Shown here piece by piece: positions 51,389-62,170 of a stretch of DNA of 64,000 nucleotides. Within the stretch, counting starts at the first letter, position 1; each line of letters begins with the position of its first letter. A model generated the notes under the pieces. The model searched no databases. It had not been told where the DNA came from and worked only from the letters and a program-made list of their open reading frames with translations. The translations under genes and the position numbers were made by a program. The DNA is from Ahniella affigens (GTDB lineage Bacteria > Pseudomonadota > Gammaproteobacteria > Xanthomonadales > Ahniellaceae): the NCBI RefSeq assembly GCF_003015185.1, contig NZ_CP027860.1, positions 1,612,001 to 1,676,000 on the forward strand, in the 5' to 3' direction.

Positions 51389-54300
51389 ATGGGTCGGTGG
51401 ATCGGCAGACTGGGTCTGCTTTGTGGCTTATGGGTCACGCAAGAGGTTTGGGCTGCGAATTTTCTGGTCAACAGCACCGGTTCGCAGTCGGACGCTGATG
51501 CGTCCGCGCCGGGCGGCGACGACAATGTCTGCGACGTGGACTTGGCAACGGGCGGCCAACAGTGCACCCTGCGGGCAGCGATCCAGGAGGCCAATGACCA
51601 AACGGGCCCGCACAACATCACGTTCCAGAACTCGATCACGCTGATCACCCTGACGAACGGTCTCGATAACCTGACCGCGCCGGTCACGATCAACGGCACC
51701 ACGAACAATGCCGCAAGTGGGAACCGGGTCGAGATCAACGCGAACAATACGGGCTGTTTCAATCTGGCCGAAACCAGTACGGCCGCCAACAGCAAAGGTG
51801 CACGCGGCTCGACGATCCAGAATCTGGTGATACGAAACTGCAGCGGCAACGGCATTACGCTGTCTGGGCACGGCTACACGATTACGGGTAATCGCATTGG
51901 GACGAATGCTGCGGGTGCCGCATCGGATCTGAACAACGATGCCAACGACGGCCATGGCATTTCGCTAAGTGGTACCGCGGCACAGCCGAATTCGTTCCCG
52001 AACGTCAGTGCGCTGATCAACGACCCACCGAACAACTTGGGCGAGATCGCAGCGTTTGTAACGGCGTTGCAGGCAGCACTGACGGTGATCGCCAATCCGA
52101 CGTTCATTTCGAGCAACCTGATCAGCGGCAACAAAGGCGATGGCATCGACCTCTTTACGCCCAGCACCGTCAATGTGCAGGTCAACGCCAACATTGTCGG
52201 GCTCAATCAGGCGGGTCTGTTGGCATTGCCCAATGGTCGCGGCAGTGGGAATGGTGCCGGCATACGCATGTCTGGTGGCGCTTATGGCAACGTGATTGGC
52301 CCGGGCAACATCGTCAGTGGTCAGAACGAGGACAGCAGCGACGATGGCATCGTCATCAGCGGTGATGTGCTGGTGCCGAACTTCGTCTTCGGCAATCTGG
52401 TTGGCTTGGGTAGTGCCCCTGGGACGGATGTCGGCAATGGCGATGTCGGGATGTTTCTCGACACCAAGCCGGACCGGAACGGGGTGGGCGCTGACAACCC
52501 AACTGGTTTTAGCCTGTTCGTCGGTCCGGCGAATACCGTTTCAGACAACCGCAGTGACAATGGTGGCGGGTCGCTGGACGCGGTTAATGGCGACGTGTCG
52601 GGCGGCATTGTGATTACTGGCACGGCTGCGGGCGTGCGCGTCTACGCCAACATCATTGGCCTCGGGACGTTCCCAGCGGGCGGCACGCCACTTGGTGCGT
52701 TGGAATACGGCAACAAGGGCAATGGCATTGTCGTTACGACGAGCAATAACCAGATCGGCGGCAGCGAGGTGTTCGAGGCGAATTTGATTCTCGCGAATGA
52801 GCGGCACGGCATTCTGATCCGCGGTGGCGACGTCAGCAACGTGCGGGTGCAAGGCAATTTCATCGGCGCATCGGATCCAACAGGCCTTGGTATTTTCGGC
52901 TTTGGCAACCGCGGTGATGGGGTCTACATCGTTGACGCGAGCTCGGTCAAGGTTGGGGGCACGGGCGAGTTCGAAGACAATGTGATCGCCGCGAACGGCC
53001 GCCATGGCATCAAAGTGTTCGACAATGGTTCGGAAAGCGACAGCGGATGGTCGAACCTGTTTCAACGCAATCAGATTTATGCGAACGACCAGAATGCCGC
53101 AGACGGCATTGCTGGTCTGGGTATTGATCTCGATCAGACCCCCAACGGTGTCGACGCCGTTGACGATACCCCGGACGTGGATCCCAACCAGGCTTACGGC
53201 AACTTCGCGCAAAACGCGCCGATTCTCTGCACAGGCGCGGGCACACCGGACCCGTTGTGCACTGCTGGCCCGAGTTACAACGTCGGTAGTGGCGCGACCG
53301 CGGCACAGTGGACGATCAAGACGCGGCCGAATGGCAGCTATCGAATCGAATCGTTCCAACTGGCGGACGACGGTATGACGTTTTTGAACGAGCAGACGAT
53401 CAGCACCGACGCAAGTGGCCGGCCGACCGGAGCTGGGTGCGTCGCGGGGCTTTGTTCCGCCAGTATCAGTCCGGCGACCGCCACCGACACGCGTGGCAGC
53501 AACTTGGTCATGACCGCAACGGATCTGTTCCTGGCGGATGTGCCACCGCTCAACGACGCGCCGCCAGTGCCGAACTCGGCAAGCAACAACACATCGGAGT
53601 TCTCGAACATCGCGCTGGTGCCGAATCCCGGGCAGCTGCGGTTCTCGCTGGCCTCTTACACCGTGGCGGAAGGAGTCGGCAACGCGACGATCACCGTTCA
53701 ACGTGTCGGCGGTGCCGATGGCCCGGTGGGCGTAAGCTATGCGAGCAGCAATGGTAGTGCGAACGCGGGATCGGATTATTCGGCTGTGACCAGCACGCTG
53801 AGTTGGATGGATCAGGATAGTGCTGATCAAACGTTTGCCATCAGTATTGTCGACGACGGGCTGGACGAGGACGACGAAACGGTCAATTTGACGCTCAGCA
53901 GTCCAACCGGTGGTGCGACCCTTGCGGCGCCATCGACGGCGGTGTTGACGATTACCGACAACGATCCAATTCCCAGTCTGTCGATTGCTGACGTGACAGT
54001 CGCCGAGGGCAATGTCGGCACGAGCAACTTTCAGTTCACAATCACGCTGTCGGCAGCCAGTTCGAAGCCGGTTTCGGTGACAGCGGCGAGCAGTGTTGGC
54101 AGCGCCACAGCAGGCGTTGACTATCAGGTGTTGCCGGCCACAGTCGTCAACTTTGCAGCGGGTGAAACGAGCAAACCGGTTAACGTGCTGGTCAATGGCG
54201 ATTCAGCCGAGGAGCCGGACGAAACGTTCTTGTTGAATCTGAGTGCTGCGACCAATGCCAGCATTCTCGATCCGCAGGCGCTTGGGACCATTGCCAACGA

Positions 54301-57145
54301 TGACGCGGGCTTTTCGATCAGTGACGCGAGTGCCATGGAAAGCAACGTCGGTACCAGCAGTCTGAGCTTCACGATCACGCGTACAACCGGGAGCGGCGCG
54401 GCATCGGTCATGGTCACCAGCAGCGATGGGACCGCAACGCTCGCCGACAATGACTATCAAGCGTTGGCAGCGACCACGGTGAACTTCGCCGATGGCCAAA
54501 CCTCAGCGCCAGTCGCGCTGACGATCAACGGTGATACGCGCTTTGAGGCCGACGAAACGGTCAACGTCACGATCAGCAATCCGGTTGGCGGCAGCATCGT
54601 TGACGCCACGGGCATTGGGACGATTCAGAACGATGATAGTCAGCCCATGGTGTCGATCAGCGATGTGAGCCAGGTTGAGGGGAATGCGGGCAATACGGCG
54701 TTCGCGTTTGCCGTGACGTTGTCGAATCCGAGCGCTCAAACCGTCAGTGTGTCGGCGCAAACTAACGACAGTAGCGCGAATGCAGGTAGTGACTACGCCA
54801 GCCTGCCCTTGACCGTGCTGACGTTCGTGCCCGGCGACGTGTCGGAAACGGTCCTGGTGCAAGTCAGTGGCGATGTGACGAACGAACCGAACGAGACGTT
54901 CAGTGTCGACCTCACCGGCCCAAACAATGCCAGCGTGCTGGACGCACAGGGTATCGGCACGATCCAGAACGATGATGCCGCTGGTGCCGAGTTCAATATC
55001 GATGATGTGAGTGTGCAGGAAGGCAATGCCGGCACCCAGCTGTTGACGTTTACGGTCAGCCGGACGCAATCGACGGGTGCGGCGTCAGTCCAGGTGCAAA
55101 GTGCCGACGGGACGGCCACATTGGCGGATGCGGATTATCTGGCGCTGGCACTGACGACCCTCAGCTTTGCCGACGGCGATGCCAGCGAAACCGTGTCCGT
55201 GACGATCAATGGCGACCTTCAGTTTGAGGCCGACGAAGTATTGAGCGTGATCCTGACCAACCCGGTCAATGCTGCGATCAATGATGGTACCGGCGTGGGC
55301 ACGATCGGCAATGACGATGCAGCGCCTAGTATCAGCATCAGCGACGTGAGTCTTGTCGAAGGTAACGCGGGAACCACCGCGTTTCAATTCACGGTCTCGT
55401 TGTCCAATCCAAGCAGTCAGCCGGTGACGGTGATGGCTGCGAGCGCCAACGGGTCGGCCACGGCTGGCAGTGACTACACGATCCTGCCGGCAACGATGGT
55501 CAGTTTCGTTCCGGGTGACGTGAGCGAGATCATTGCAGTTGATGTCAGCGGCGACGTGACCGATGAGCCGACTGAGACATTTTTCGTCAACCTCACTGCG
55601 GCTAGCAATGCCACCATTGCGGATGCCCAAGGGCAGGGCACGATTCAGAATGATGACGGTGCCAGCGCGCTGTTCAGCATCGCGGATGCGAGCGTGGTGG
55701 AAGGAAACGCCGGGACGGTACAGTTGAGTTTTGTGGTGACCCGCAGCAATGCCACGGGTGCCGCGTCAGTCACGGGCAGCACGGCCGATGGATCGGCCAC
55801 CGCCGCCGGTAACGACTATCTGCCGGTAGCCGCCCAAGTCCTGAACTTTGTCGATGGCGACGCTACCGAAACGTTGTTGGTGACGGTCAACGGTGACGTC
55901 ACATTTGAGAGCGACGAGTTGTTGGGGGTGACGCTGAGCAATCCGGTGAACGGCGCCATTGGTGATGGCAATGCCGTGGGTACAATCAGCAACGATGATG
56001 CGCAGCCGAGCCTCAGTATCAGCGATGTGAGCCAACCTGAGGGGGCGGCCGGGTCTGCGGCGTTCACGTTCGATGTGATTTTATCGAATCCGAGCAGCCA
56101 AGTGATCAGTGTTACCGTTCAGTCAGTCGCTGGTTCGGCAACCGCCGGCACGGACTACCAAGCGCTTCCCGCGACGATGCTGAGTTTCGCGCCGGGTGAT
56201 GTGCAGGAGACGGCGTCCGTTTTGGTCAATGGTGATCTGGTCGACGAGGCAGACGAGACCTTCCAGGTGACACTCAGTGCGCCGAGCAACGCCAGTATTC
56301 TGGATGCACAAGGCCTCGGGACGATCTTGAACGATGACGCAGCCGGCGGCAATTTCAGCATCTCGGACGCAAGCGTCGTGGAGGGTAATGCCGGAACGAC
56401 GTTGCTGACGTTTACGGTGAGCCGTGATCAGACGGTGGGCGTTGCGTCCGTACAAGTCAGCAGTCTGGATGGCACGGCGACGGTGGTGGATAACGACTAC
56501 GTCAGCCTGCCGGTCACGACTTTGGCATTTGCCGATGGTGATGGTGTCGCGACGGTGCAGGTAACGGTCAATGGCGACGACCGGTTTGAGCTCAACGAGA
56601 CGATGAGTCTCGTGCTCGCAAACCCGGTCAACGCCGGTATCGCCGATGCCAGCGGGATCGGGACCCTGCAGAACGATGACCCGCTCCCCGGCATTTCGAT
56701 CAGCGATCTCACGCAGGCTGAGGGCAATAGCGGGACCAGTACATTTGCCTTTGTCGTCGCGCTGACGAACCCCAGCAGTCAGGTGATTTCGGTGAATGTG
56801 GCCAGCACACCGATCAGTGCGAGTTCCGGTGCCGACTTCGCCGCAGTGCCGATGACGACCATCAACTTTGCGCCGGGTACGTTGAGTCAGACGGTCAATG
56901 TATCGGTGTTTGGCGACCTGCTGAATGAGGCGGACGAGACGTTCACGTTGGATCTCAGCAATCCGGTGAATGCAACGATCAATGACACGCAAGGGGTCGG
57001 CACCATTCAGGACGAGGATGCGGTCGGTCAAGGTGCCGGTGCGATACGCATTCCCAGCCTGGATGCCGCGGGGCGTTGGGTGCTGTTGATCCTGATCGGA
57101 TTGCTGGGCATGAGCGTTCTGGCCGGCGCACGACCGCGGGCCTGA
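51389..57145 (+). CDS. Giant parallel-beta-helix / Calx-beta surface protein with IPTL sorting tail
   Basis: 1918 residues, GGAG upstream. Signal peptide 1-22. A CSLP-like N-terminal motif (CDVDLATGGQQCTLRAAIQEAN) leads into a right-handed beta helix to about residue 600. About residues 750-1885 hold ten Calx-beta domains of about 113 residues, alternating between a SISDVSxxEGNAG...LSNPSSQ type and a FSISDASVVEGNAG...GAASV type. The tail IPSLDAAGRWVLLILIGLLG plus Arg resembles the IPTL-CTERM signal recognised by exosortase/rhombosortase-type systems. Probably exported and surface-retained; Calx-beta domains bind calcium. Confidence 0.9.
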   Translation: MGRWIGRLGLLCGLWVTQEVWAANFLVNSTGSQSDADASAPGGDDNVCDVDLATGGQQCTLRAAIQEANDQTGPHNITFQNSITLITLTNGLDNLTAPVTINGTTNNAASGNRVEINANNTGCFNLAETSTAANSKGARGSTIQNLVIRNCSGNGITLSGHGYTITGNRIGTNAAGAASDLNNDANDGHGISLSGTAAQPNSFPNVSALINDPPNNLGEIAAFVTALQAALTVIANPTFISSNLISGNKGDGIDLFTPSTVNVQVNANIVGLNQAGLLALPNGRGSGNGAGIRMSGGAYGNVIGPGNIVSGQNEDSSDDGIVISGDVLVPNFVFGNLVGLGSAPGTDVGNGDVGMFLDTKPDRNGVGADNPTGFSLFVGPANTVSDNRSDNGGGSLDAVNGDVSGGIVITGTAAGVRVYANIIGLGTFPAGGTPLGALEYGNKGNGIVVTTSNNQIGGSEVFEANLILANERHGILIRGGDVSNVRVQGNFIGASDPTGLGIFGFGNRGDGVYIVDASSVKVGGTGEFEDNVIAANGRHGIKVFDNGSESDSGWSNLFQRNQIYANDQNAADGIAGLGIDLDQTPNGVDAVDDTPDVDPNQAYGNFAQNAPILCTGAGTPDPLCTAGPSYNVGSGATAAQWTIKTRPNGSYRIESFQLADDGMTFLNEQTISTDASGRPTGAGCVAGLCSASISPATATDTRGSNLVMTATDLFLADVPPLNDAPPVPNSASNNTSEFSNIALVPNPGQLRFSLASYTVAEGVGNATITVQRVGGADGPVGVSYASSNGSANAGSDYSAVTSTLSWMDQDSADQTFAISIVDDGLDEDDETVNLTLSSPTGGATLAAPSTAVLTITDNDPIPSLSIADVTVAEGNVGTSNFQFTITLSAASSKPVSVTAASSVGSATAGVDYQVLPATVVNFAAGETSKPVNVLVNGDSAEEPDETFLLNLSAATNASILDPQALGTIANDDAGFSISDASAMESNVGTSSLSFTITRTTGSGAASVMVTSSDGTATLADNDYQALAATTVNFADGQTSAPVALTINGDTRFEADETVNVTISNPVGGSIVDATGIGTIQNDDSQPMVSISDVSQVEGNAGNTAFAFAVTLSNPSAQTVSVSAQTNDSSANAGSDYASLPLTVLTFVPGDVSETVLVQVSGDVTNEPNETFSVDLTGPNNASVLDAQGIGTIQNDDAAGAEFNIDDVSVQEGNAGTQLLTFTVSRTQSTGAASVQVQSADGTATLADADYLALALTTLSFADGDASETVSVTINGDLQFEADEVLSVILTNPVNAAINDGTGVGTIGNDDAAPSISISDVSLVEGNAGTTAFQFTVSLSNPSSQPVTVMAASANGSATAGSDYTILPATMVSFVPGDVSEIIAVDVSGDVTDEPTETFFVNLTAASNATIADAQGQGTIQNDDGASALFSIADASVVEGNAGTVQLSFVVTRSNATGAASVTGSTADGSATAAGNDYLPVAAQVLNFVDGDATETLLVTVNGDVTFESDELLGVTLSNPVNGAIGDGNAVGTISNDDAQPSLSISDVSQPEGAAGSAAFTFDVILSNPSSQVISVTVQSVAGSATAGTDYQALPATMLSFAPGDVQETASVLVNGDLVDEADETFQVTLSAPSNASILDAQGLGTILNDDAAGGNFSISDASVVEGNAGTTLLTFTVSRDQTVGVASVQVSSLDGTATVVDNDYVSLPVTTLAFADGDGVATVQVTVNGDDRFELNETMSLVLANPVNAGIADASGIGTLQNDDPLPGISISDLTQAEGNSGTSTFAFVVALTNPSSQVISVNVASTPISASSGADFAAVPMTTINFAPGTLSQTVNVSVFGDLLNEADETFTLDLSNPVNATINDTQGVGTIQDEDAVGQGAGAIRIPSLDAAGRWVLLILIGLLGMSVLAGARPRA

Positions 57146-57228
57146 ACGTCCCGGCGTGCGGTCGCTTGGTTGTGACGTGTCTCCGGGTGTTGCAGGGCTG
57201 ACCAAAACGCAGCCCTGCCGCGGACGCT

Positions 57229-58782
57229 TCAGCTCGCCGGCCCATCGTGGCTGCAGTGCCACGATGCATCAGCAATCAGTTCCACGATGGCGGTGTGTTC
57301 GAAAATGCGAATACGATAATCGGCGCGCCGGACCACAACGCTCGGGCATTCGGTCGTAGACCAGCCGGGCGTTTCGGTGCGCGGCACGAGTCGGAGCGAT
57401 TCCGGGAGGTGTTGACTCAGGAAGGCCACACTGAAGTCGTCACTGTGGTGGAGATAGGGCCAGATCATGCGACCGATAAACGGAAAGCTCTGGCCAATTC
57501 GTTGGGTCGTCGCGGATTGCGTCATGGAGCCGTCGAGCCGCACAGCGGTGATCCCCGCATCTTGTTGCAACTGCCACAGGTCGTCGCGCAGCGACGATAC
57601 GATTCGGTGCTCCAGCTGCTTTTGAGCTTGCAGCGCATTGCCGTAAGCGTAAGCATGGGTCGTCGCAATGAGCATGAATAGGCCCGTCGCGGCGAACCAG
57701 GTACGGCGCAGAGCGGTTGCTACCGACGACGTGGTTTGGGCAGACCGCTCGATCGCGAAGGCACCAACGGCGAGGAACCCCGCAATCAACATGCCCGTGG
57801 CGAGCAGCACCCGAGGCAGAATCACGGGGTCACGGAGCAGCAGCATGGGTCCGACGCTCGCGAGCAGCATGGCAATCGGCAGAATCAGCCAGAACATTGC
57901 CGCGTAAAGGCTGGTGGCGGATGGCTGCGTGCGACGAAACTGCCACCAGGGCATGGCGCCCAGTGCAGCGAACAGAGCCCAAAGCAACAGCGTGCGGGCA
58001 TGAAACGATGCCGCTGCAAAACCGATGAATGCGCTGCTATTGGCAATCAGGCCCGATAGCAAGTCATGGAACGGCAGCAGTTGGCTGTGCTCGCCGACCC
58101 AGGCTGACACCGAATGTGCGGTCAAGGTTCGATGCAACATTCCGATGGCACCGGCCAGCGCGACGGCGCCAAGAAGATCGCGCACGATGACGTGCATCAC
58201 CTCGCCGTCCAAGCGCGCTCTGACCAACACCAGCAGGAACGCGACGAGAAAGACGTTGATGGCCGGCTGGTATAGGCCGAAACAAGCGAGCAGTGCGACC
58301 GCGGCGATCGCGATCCCGCCGGCATCGCGGCGGAATCGGGATGCGGCGAACAAAGCTGCGGTGCAACCCAATGCCATGAAGCCGGCGTCAAACTGATAAC
58401 TCAAGTTTTCCAGATAGAAGGGTTGTGCCCCAATCGGTAATGCAACCAAGATGGCCATACCAACAGATTGGATCCGAATCCGTTGCAGCCAATAAAGGCT
58501 GCCTACTGCGAGGATGGGCAATGCCATCAGCTGTGGCAAGGGCGACAGATCGACCAGGCGGGACTGGCCCAAAGCCAGCACCCGCATCAACAGATTGCTC
58601 AGGTGTCGGCCGTTGGCATTCCAGCCATAGAAGCCGGTGGCCTGCCGCACGACGTCATCATTGAACGGTCGATCAGCCAGAATGATTGGCAGCAGGATGA
58701 GCACAAACCACAACCCCACGAGTCCTGCAAAGACCCGCCAATACCAGCGCGGGTCTTGCTGAATGCCGGCCGCCTGGTCCAC
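57229..58782 (-). CDS. GtrII-like glucosyltransferase-domain membrane protein
   Basis: 517 residues with about eleven hydrophobic segments from residue 17 on. The N-terminal loop after TM1 (ADRPFNDDVVRQATGFYGWNANGRHLSNLLMRVL) with an Asp-Asp pair matches the GtrII/GT-C-like family (glucosyltransferase domain, phage-type O-antigen modification). The C-terminal 130 residues are soluble and periplasmic-looking. It ends 86 bp from the surface-protein gene, convergent with it. Confidence 0.75.
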   Translation of the reverse strand: MDQAAGIQQDPRWYWRVFAGLVGLWFVLILLPIILADRPFNDDVVRQATGFYGWNANGRHLSNLLMRVLALGQSRLVDLSPLPQLMALPILAVGSLYWLQRIRIQSVGMAILVALPIGAQPFYLENLSYQFDAGFMALGCTAALFAASRFRRDAGGIAIAAVALLACFGLYQPAINVFLVAFLLVLVRARLDGEVMHVIVRDLLGAVALAGAIGMLHRTLTAHSVSAWVGEHSQLLPFHDLLSGLIANSSAFIGFAAASFHARTLLLWALFAALGAMPWWQFRRTQPSATSLYAAMFWLILPIAMLLASVGPMLLLRDPVILPRVLLATGMLIAGFLAVGAFAIERSAQTTSSVATALRRTWFAATGLFMLIATTHAYAYGNALQAQKQLEHRIVSSLRDDLWQLQQDAGITAVRLDGSMTQSATTQRIGQSFPFIGRMIWPYLHHSDDFSVAFLSQHLPESLRLVPRTETPGWSTTECPSVVVRRADYRIRIFEHTAIVELIADASWHCSHDGPAS

Positions 58783-58785
58783 AGG

Positions 58786-60198
58786 TTACAGCGATTCGGA
58801 GGCGAAGTCGGCCAGGCGCGAGCGCTCACCTCGGCGCAGGGTGATGTGGGCACTGTGTTGCCAGTCTTTGAATCGATCGACCGCATAGGTGAGTCCGGAT
58901 GTGGTCTCGGTCAGATAAGGCGTATCGATTTGTTCGACATTGCCGAGGCACACCATTTTGGTGCCGGGGCCAGCCCGTGTGAGCAGTGTCTTCATTTGCT
59001 TGGGGGTGAGATTCTGTGCCTCGTCGATGATGACGTAGCGGCTGAGAAAGGTTCGGCCTCGCATGAAGTTCATCGAACGGATCTTGACTCGGGACGCGAG
59101 GAGATCATTCGTAGCTGCACGGCCCCACGAGCCGCCTTCCTTGGGTTCGGTGAGGACTTCCAGATTGTCGGTCAGGGCTCCCATCCAGGGAGTCATCTTC
59201 TCTTCTTCGGTGCCCGGCAGAAAACCGATGTCCTCGCCAACTGACACGGTGGCACGGGTCATGATGATCTCGCGATACCGCTGCTGGTCGAGCACCTGGG
59301 TCAACCCCGCGCCAAGCGCGAGCAACGTCTTGCCGGTGCCCGCCGTCCCGAGCAGCGTGACGAAATCGATATCGGGGTCCATCAGTGCGTTCAACGCAAA
59401 GTTCTGTTCGCGATTGCGGGCATGAATGCCCCAGACCGAGTGGCTGCCACCCTTGTAATCGTCCAACACCTGCAAGGTCACAACGCCGTCCTTGATGCGC
59501 AGCACGCGCATGACGGTGTCGTCATCACCCTCGCCGTTGAAATACAGGAACTGGTGGGGATGCCACTGTTCGTCCTTGCGCAGTTTGACTTCATAAAACG
59601 AATGGCCGCGCTCCGACCAGGAGCGCAGATCCTTGGCATGCTTGCTCCAGAACTCCTGGCTCAGTTCGGCGTGCCCCGTGTACAGCAGATTGAAATCGTC
59701 CAGGGCCCGGTCGTTTTCGTAATCTTCGGCCGGCACGCCAACGATGGACGCCTTGATCCGCATGTTGATGTCTTTCGACACCAGGACCACTTCCTTGCTC
59801 GGATTTTTCTCGCGCAGCACCAAGCTCGCCGCCAGGATCTGGTTGTCCGGCATCTGCTTCAGCTTGGTCTTGGTCGGTGCGTCATTGTTGGTTTGAAACA
59901 ACAAGCGGCCGATCTTGGCTTCGTTGCGGAGTCGCAGCGCCTTGGGTCGGATCAGCTTCAGGCCCTTCTCGATATTCTGAGCGCCATTCGACTCAATGAG
60001 TTCATTGACGAAGCGGCTCACTTGCCGGGCATTGCGTGCGACTTCGGATGAGCCTTTCTTGCCGTTGTCGAGTTCCTCCAGAACGGTCATGGGCAAAAAG
60101 ACATCGTGTTCCTCAAAACGGAACAGACTGGTCGGGTCGTGCATCAGCACATTGGTGTCGAGCACGTAGATCCGCTTGCGGTCAGTCATCATGGGCAA
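58786..60198 (-). CDS. PhoH family protein (PIN domain + ATPase)
   Basis: 470 residues. N-terminal PIN domain (RKRIYVLDTNVLMHDP, MTVLEELDNGKKG, DNQILAASL, VVLVSKDINMRIKA) and C-terminal PhoH ATPase with Walker A GTAGTGKT (about 283-290) and Walker B YVIIDEAQN (about 390). PIN-PhoH proteins are RNA helicase/ribonucleases. Start among MPMM is ambiguous by up to three codons. 4 bp separate it from the GtrII-like gene downstream. Confidence 0.95.
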   Translation of the reverse strand: MPMMTDRKRIYVLDTNVLMHDPTSLFRFEEHDVFLPMTVLEELDNGKKGSSEVARNARQVSRFVNELIESNGAQNIEKGLKLIRPKALRLRNEAKIGRLLFQTNNDAPTKTKLKQMPDNQILAASLVLREKNPSKEVVLVSKDINMRIKASIVGVPAEDYENDRALDDFNLLYTGHAELSQEFWSKHAKDLRSWSERGHSFYEVKLRKDEQWHPHQFLYFNGEGDDDTVMRVLRIKDGVVTLQVLDDYKGGSHSVWGIHARNREQNFALNALMDPDIDFVTLLGTAGTGKTLLALGAGLTQVLDQQRYREIIMTRATVSVGEDIGFLPGTEEEKMTPWMGALTDNLEVLTEPKEGGSWGRAATNDLLASRVKIRSMNFMRGRTFLSRYVIIDEAQNLTPKQMKTLLTRAGPGTKMVCLGNVEQIDTPYLTETTSGLTYAVDRFKDWQHSAHITLRRGERSRLADFASESL

Positions 60199-60351
60199 AG
60201 ACTCCGGCGTGGGAGGAATCGGTCAGGAACAATGAGCACGCCCCACATCTCCGGCCACAGAAGGGGCGCGGCAGGGTAGGGAAGCGGTGGGCTGGCAGTC
60301 GAGCCAGAAGCCTGGCGGTTTGGGATCGGGCGCGTACGGGATCGATCCGCA

Positions 60352-60900
60352 CTAAAACTTCACCGGGTCGAGAATGGCGTCGAGATTCATGCTATCGCAG
60401 AACTCGAGGAATTCGTCGCGCAGCCCAGCAAGATGCGTCTTGCCTGGAATGCCAATGGTCAGCTGTGCCTGGAACATCTCAGCACCCGTCTGCATGGCCC
60501 GGTAGCGGCTGGAGCTGAGGCTTTCGATCTGAATACCGCGCGCGGCGAAGAATTCTGCAATCTGGGTCAGGATGCCGGGCTTGTCGGCTGCCACCACTTC
60601 GACCAAGTACGGCAGAAGATTGCTCTGGGTTGGCTTGGCCTGGGTGCGCTGCGTCTGAATGCGGAGGGAGTCCTCGCGCTCCATGCGGCTCGCGGCGGAC
60701 TCAAGTTTTGCGACGGCGTCCCAAGAGCCCACGACCAGCACGTTCAGCACAACATCCTCGCCCAGGCTGGCCAGGCGCGACTCGACGATGTGACAGCCCG
60801 CATCGGCGATGCGACGCGTGACAACCAACAAGGGCGAGCGAAGGTGCGGGGCCGTGGCACTCAGCAGCAGATAGTTTTCGTTCGAGTTCGGTCTTGCCAC
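60352..60900 (-). CDS. gcvR: Glycine-cleavage-system regulator GcvR-like (ACT domains)
   Basis: 182 residues with two ACT-like domains: residues 8-90 (LLLSATAPHLRSPLLVVTRRIADAG) and 97-175 (YLVEVVAADKPGILTQIAEFFAARGIQIE). GcvR represses the glycine cleavage operon by binding GcvA in enterobacteria. Its place, divergent from dapA, is the same as in many gammaproteobacteria. The function in this organism is inferred. Confidence 0.88.
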   Translation of the reverse strand: MARPNSNENYLLLSATAPHLRSPLLVVTRRIADAGCHIVESRLASLGEDVVLNVLVVGSWDAVAKLESAASRMEREDSLRIQTQRTQAKPTQSNLLPYLVEVVAADKPGILTQIAEFFAARGIQIESLSSSRYRAMQTGAEMFQAQLTIGIPGKTHLAGLRDEFLEFCDSMNLDAILDPVKF

Positions 60901-61183
60901 GTGTGATCACTGTCCTGCTGGTTCTGCCTGGTCGGAATAAGCCCACACGGAATCCTTGATACCGTGCTGACAAACGCTGGCTGGCGGCGCTCCCGCCGAC
61001 AGTGATGAAACGGCGCAACCGTCAGCAAATGCTGCCGGTCCCGGGCGAAATTGAGGCGCTGCGCGGGCAGGCCGTGGATTCTCCGGGATGGTGCAAAGTT
61101 TCATACCCGTTCGTGCCTGAGAATACTTGTGACCCCTGGGGGCCGCAAGTAACATGCCGCGCGATTTGATTATTGGAACTGGC

Positions 61184-62062
61184 ATGCGTTGGTCTGGCAG
61201 TATTTGTGCATTGGTGACACCGTTTGATGCATCGGGCGCGCTCGATGTGCCCGCACTTCAGAACCTGCTCGACTGGCACCAGTCGGCGGGCACTAGCGGC
61301 TTGGTCATTGCCGGTTCCACAGGCGAAGCGGCGTTGCTTGAAGATGGCGAATATGAGGCGCTGCTGCAGCAGGCGGCGCAGCACAATGCTGGTCGCTTGC
61401 CGTTGATCGCGGGTGTCGGGTCCCCTAGTACCCAAAAAACGATTCGGGCGGCCGCGGTGGCCAAGCAGGCCGGCTATCAGGCAGTCCTCGCGGTCACGCC
61501 CTATTACGTGCGGCCGACGCAGGCGGGTCTGAAGGCACACTACGTGGCGTTGGCCGACGCGAGCGCATTGCCGGTCATTTTGTACAACGTGCCAGGGCGC
61601 ACCGGATCGGATTTGTTGCCGGAAACAGTGGCCGAACTCTGTACGCACGACAATATTGTTGGCATCAAGGAAGCGCGTGCCGAGCCTGACCGTATGCAGG
61701 CGCTGTTGGCGCTGCAGGCAGACGGATTCGACGTCCTGAGCGGTGACGACGGTACCGGCTTGCGAGCCATGCAGGCGGGCGCCCGCGGCATCATTTCGGT
61801 CGCTGCGAATGTTGTTCCGGAGCAGTTTGCGCGGATGTGTCGACACGCGCTGGCACAGGAGTTTGCGGATGCCCAAGCCATCGATGACCAACTCCGTTTG
61901 CTTTACGACGCGTTGGGGATCGAATCGAACCCCATTCCCGCCAAGTTTTTGCTCGCCGCAGCAGAGCGTTGCCAAAACGTGCTGCGCCTGCCGCTGCAGG
62001 GCCTGGCCGAGCCTTATCGTGCTGCAGTGTTGGCGGCATGGGTCGAGGCGGAGTTGGCGTGA
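61184..62062 (+). CDS. dapA: 4-hydroxy-tetrahydrodipicolinate synthase DapA
   Basis: 292 residues from ATG 61184, the normal family length (an upstream ATG at 61154 would add ten residues). Signatures GSTGEAALL, Tyr134 in ILYNVPGRTG and the Schiff-base Lys162 in NIVGIKEA are intact. It condenses pyruvate with aspartate semialdehyde in lysine/meso-DAP biosynthesis. bamC-like gene follows, as in enterobacteria. Confidence 0.97.
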   Translation: MRWSGSICALVTPFDASGALDVPALQNLLDWHQSAGTSGLVIAGSTGEAALLEDGEYEALLQQAAQHNAGRLPLIAGVGSPSTQKTIRAAAVAKQAGYQAVLAVTPYYVRPTQAGLKAHYVALADASALPVILYNVPGRTGSDLLPETVAELCTHDNIVGIKEARAEPDRMQALLALQADGFDVLSGDDGTGLRAMQAGARGIISVAANVVPEQFARMCRHALAQEFADAQAIDDQLRLLYDALGIESNPIPAKFLLAAAERCQNVLRLPLQGLAEPYRAAVLAAWVEAELA

Positions 62063-62170
62063 GTCGGCGGTTTCGCCCGATCTGCCCCTGTCTTCCTTAA
62101 CATTTGGCTTGCTAAGATCGCGGCTTTGATCGACGCGCCATCGTGGCGTGCCAGAAGGGAATCGTCCTAC

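Noticed and set aside
52541-57262. Several long minus-strand frames (429, 379 and 188 codons and others)
   Set aside because: All are antisense shadows of the Calx-beta/beta-helix gene, whose repeats keep the opposite frames open.
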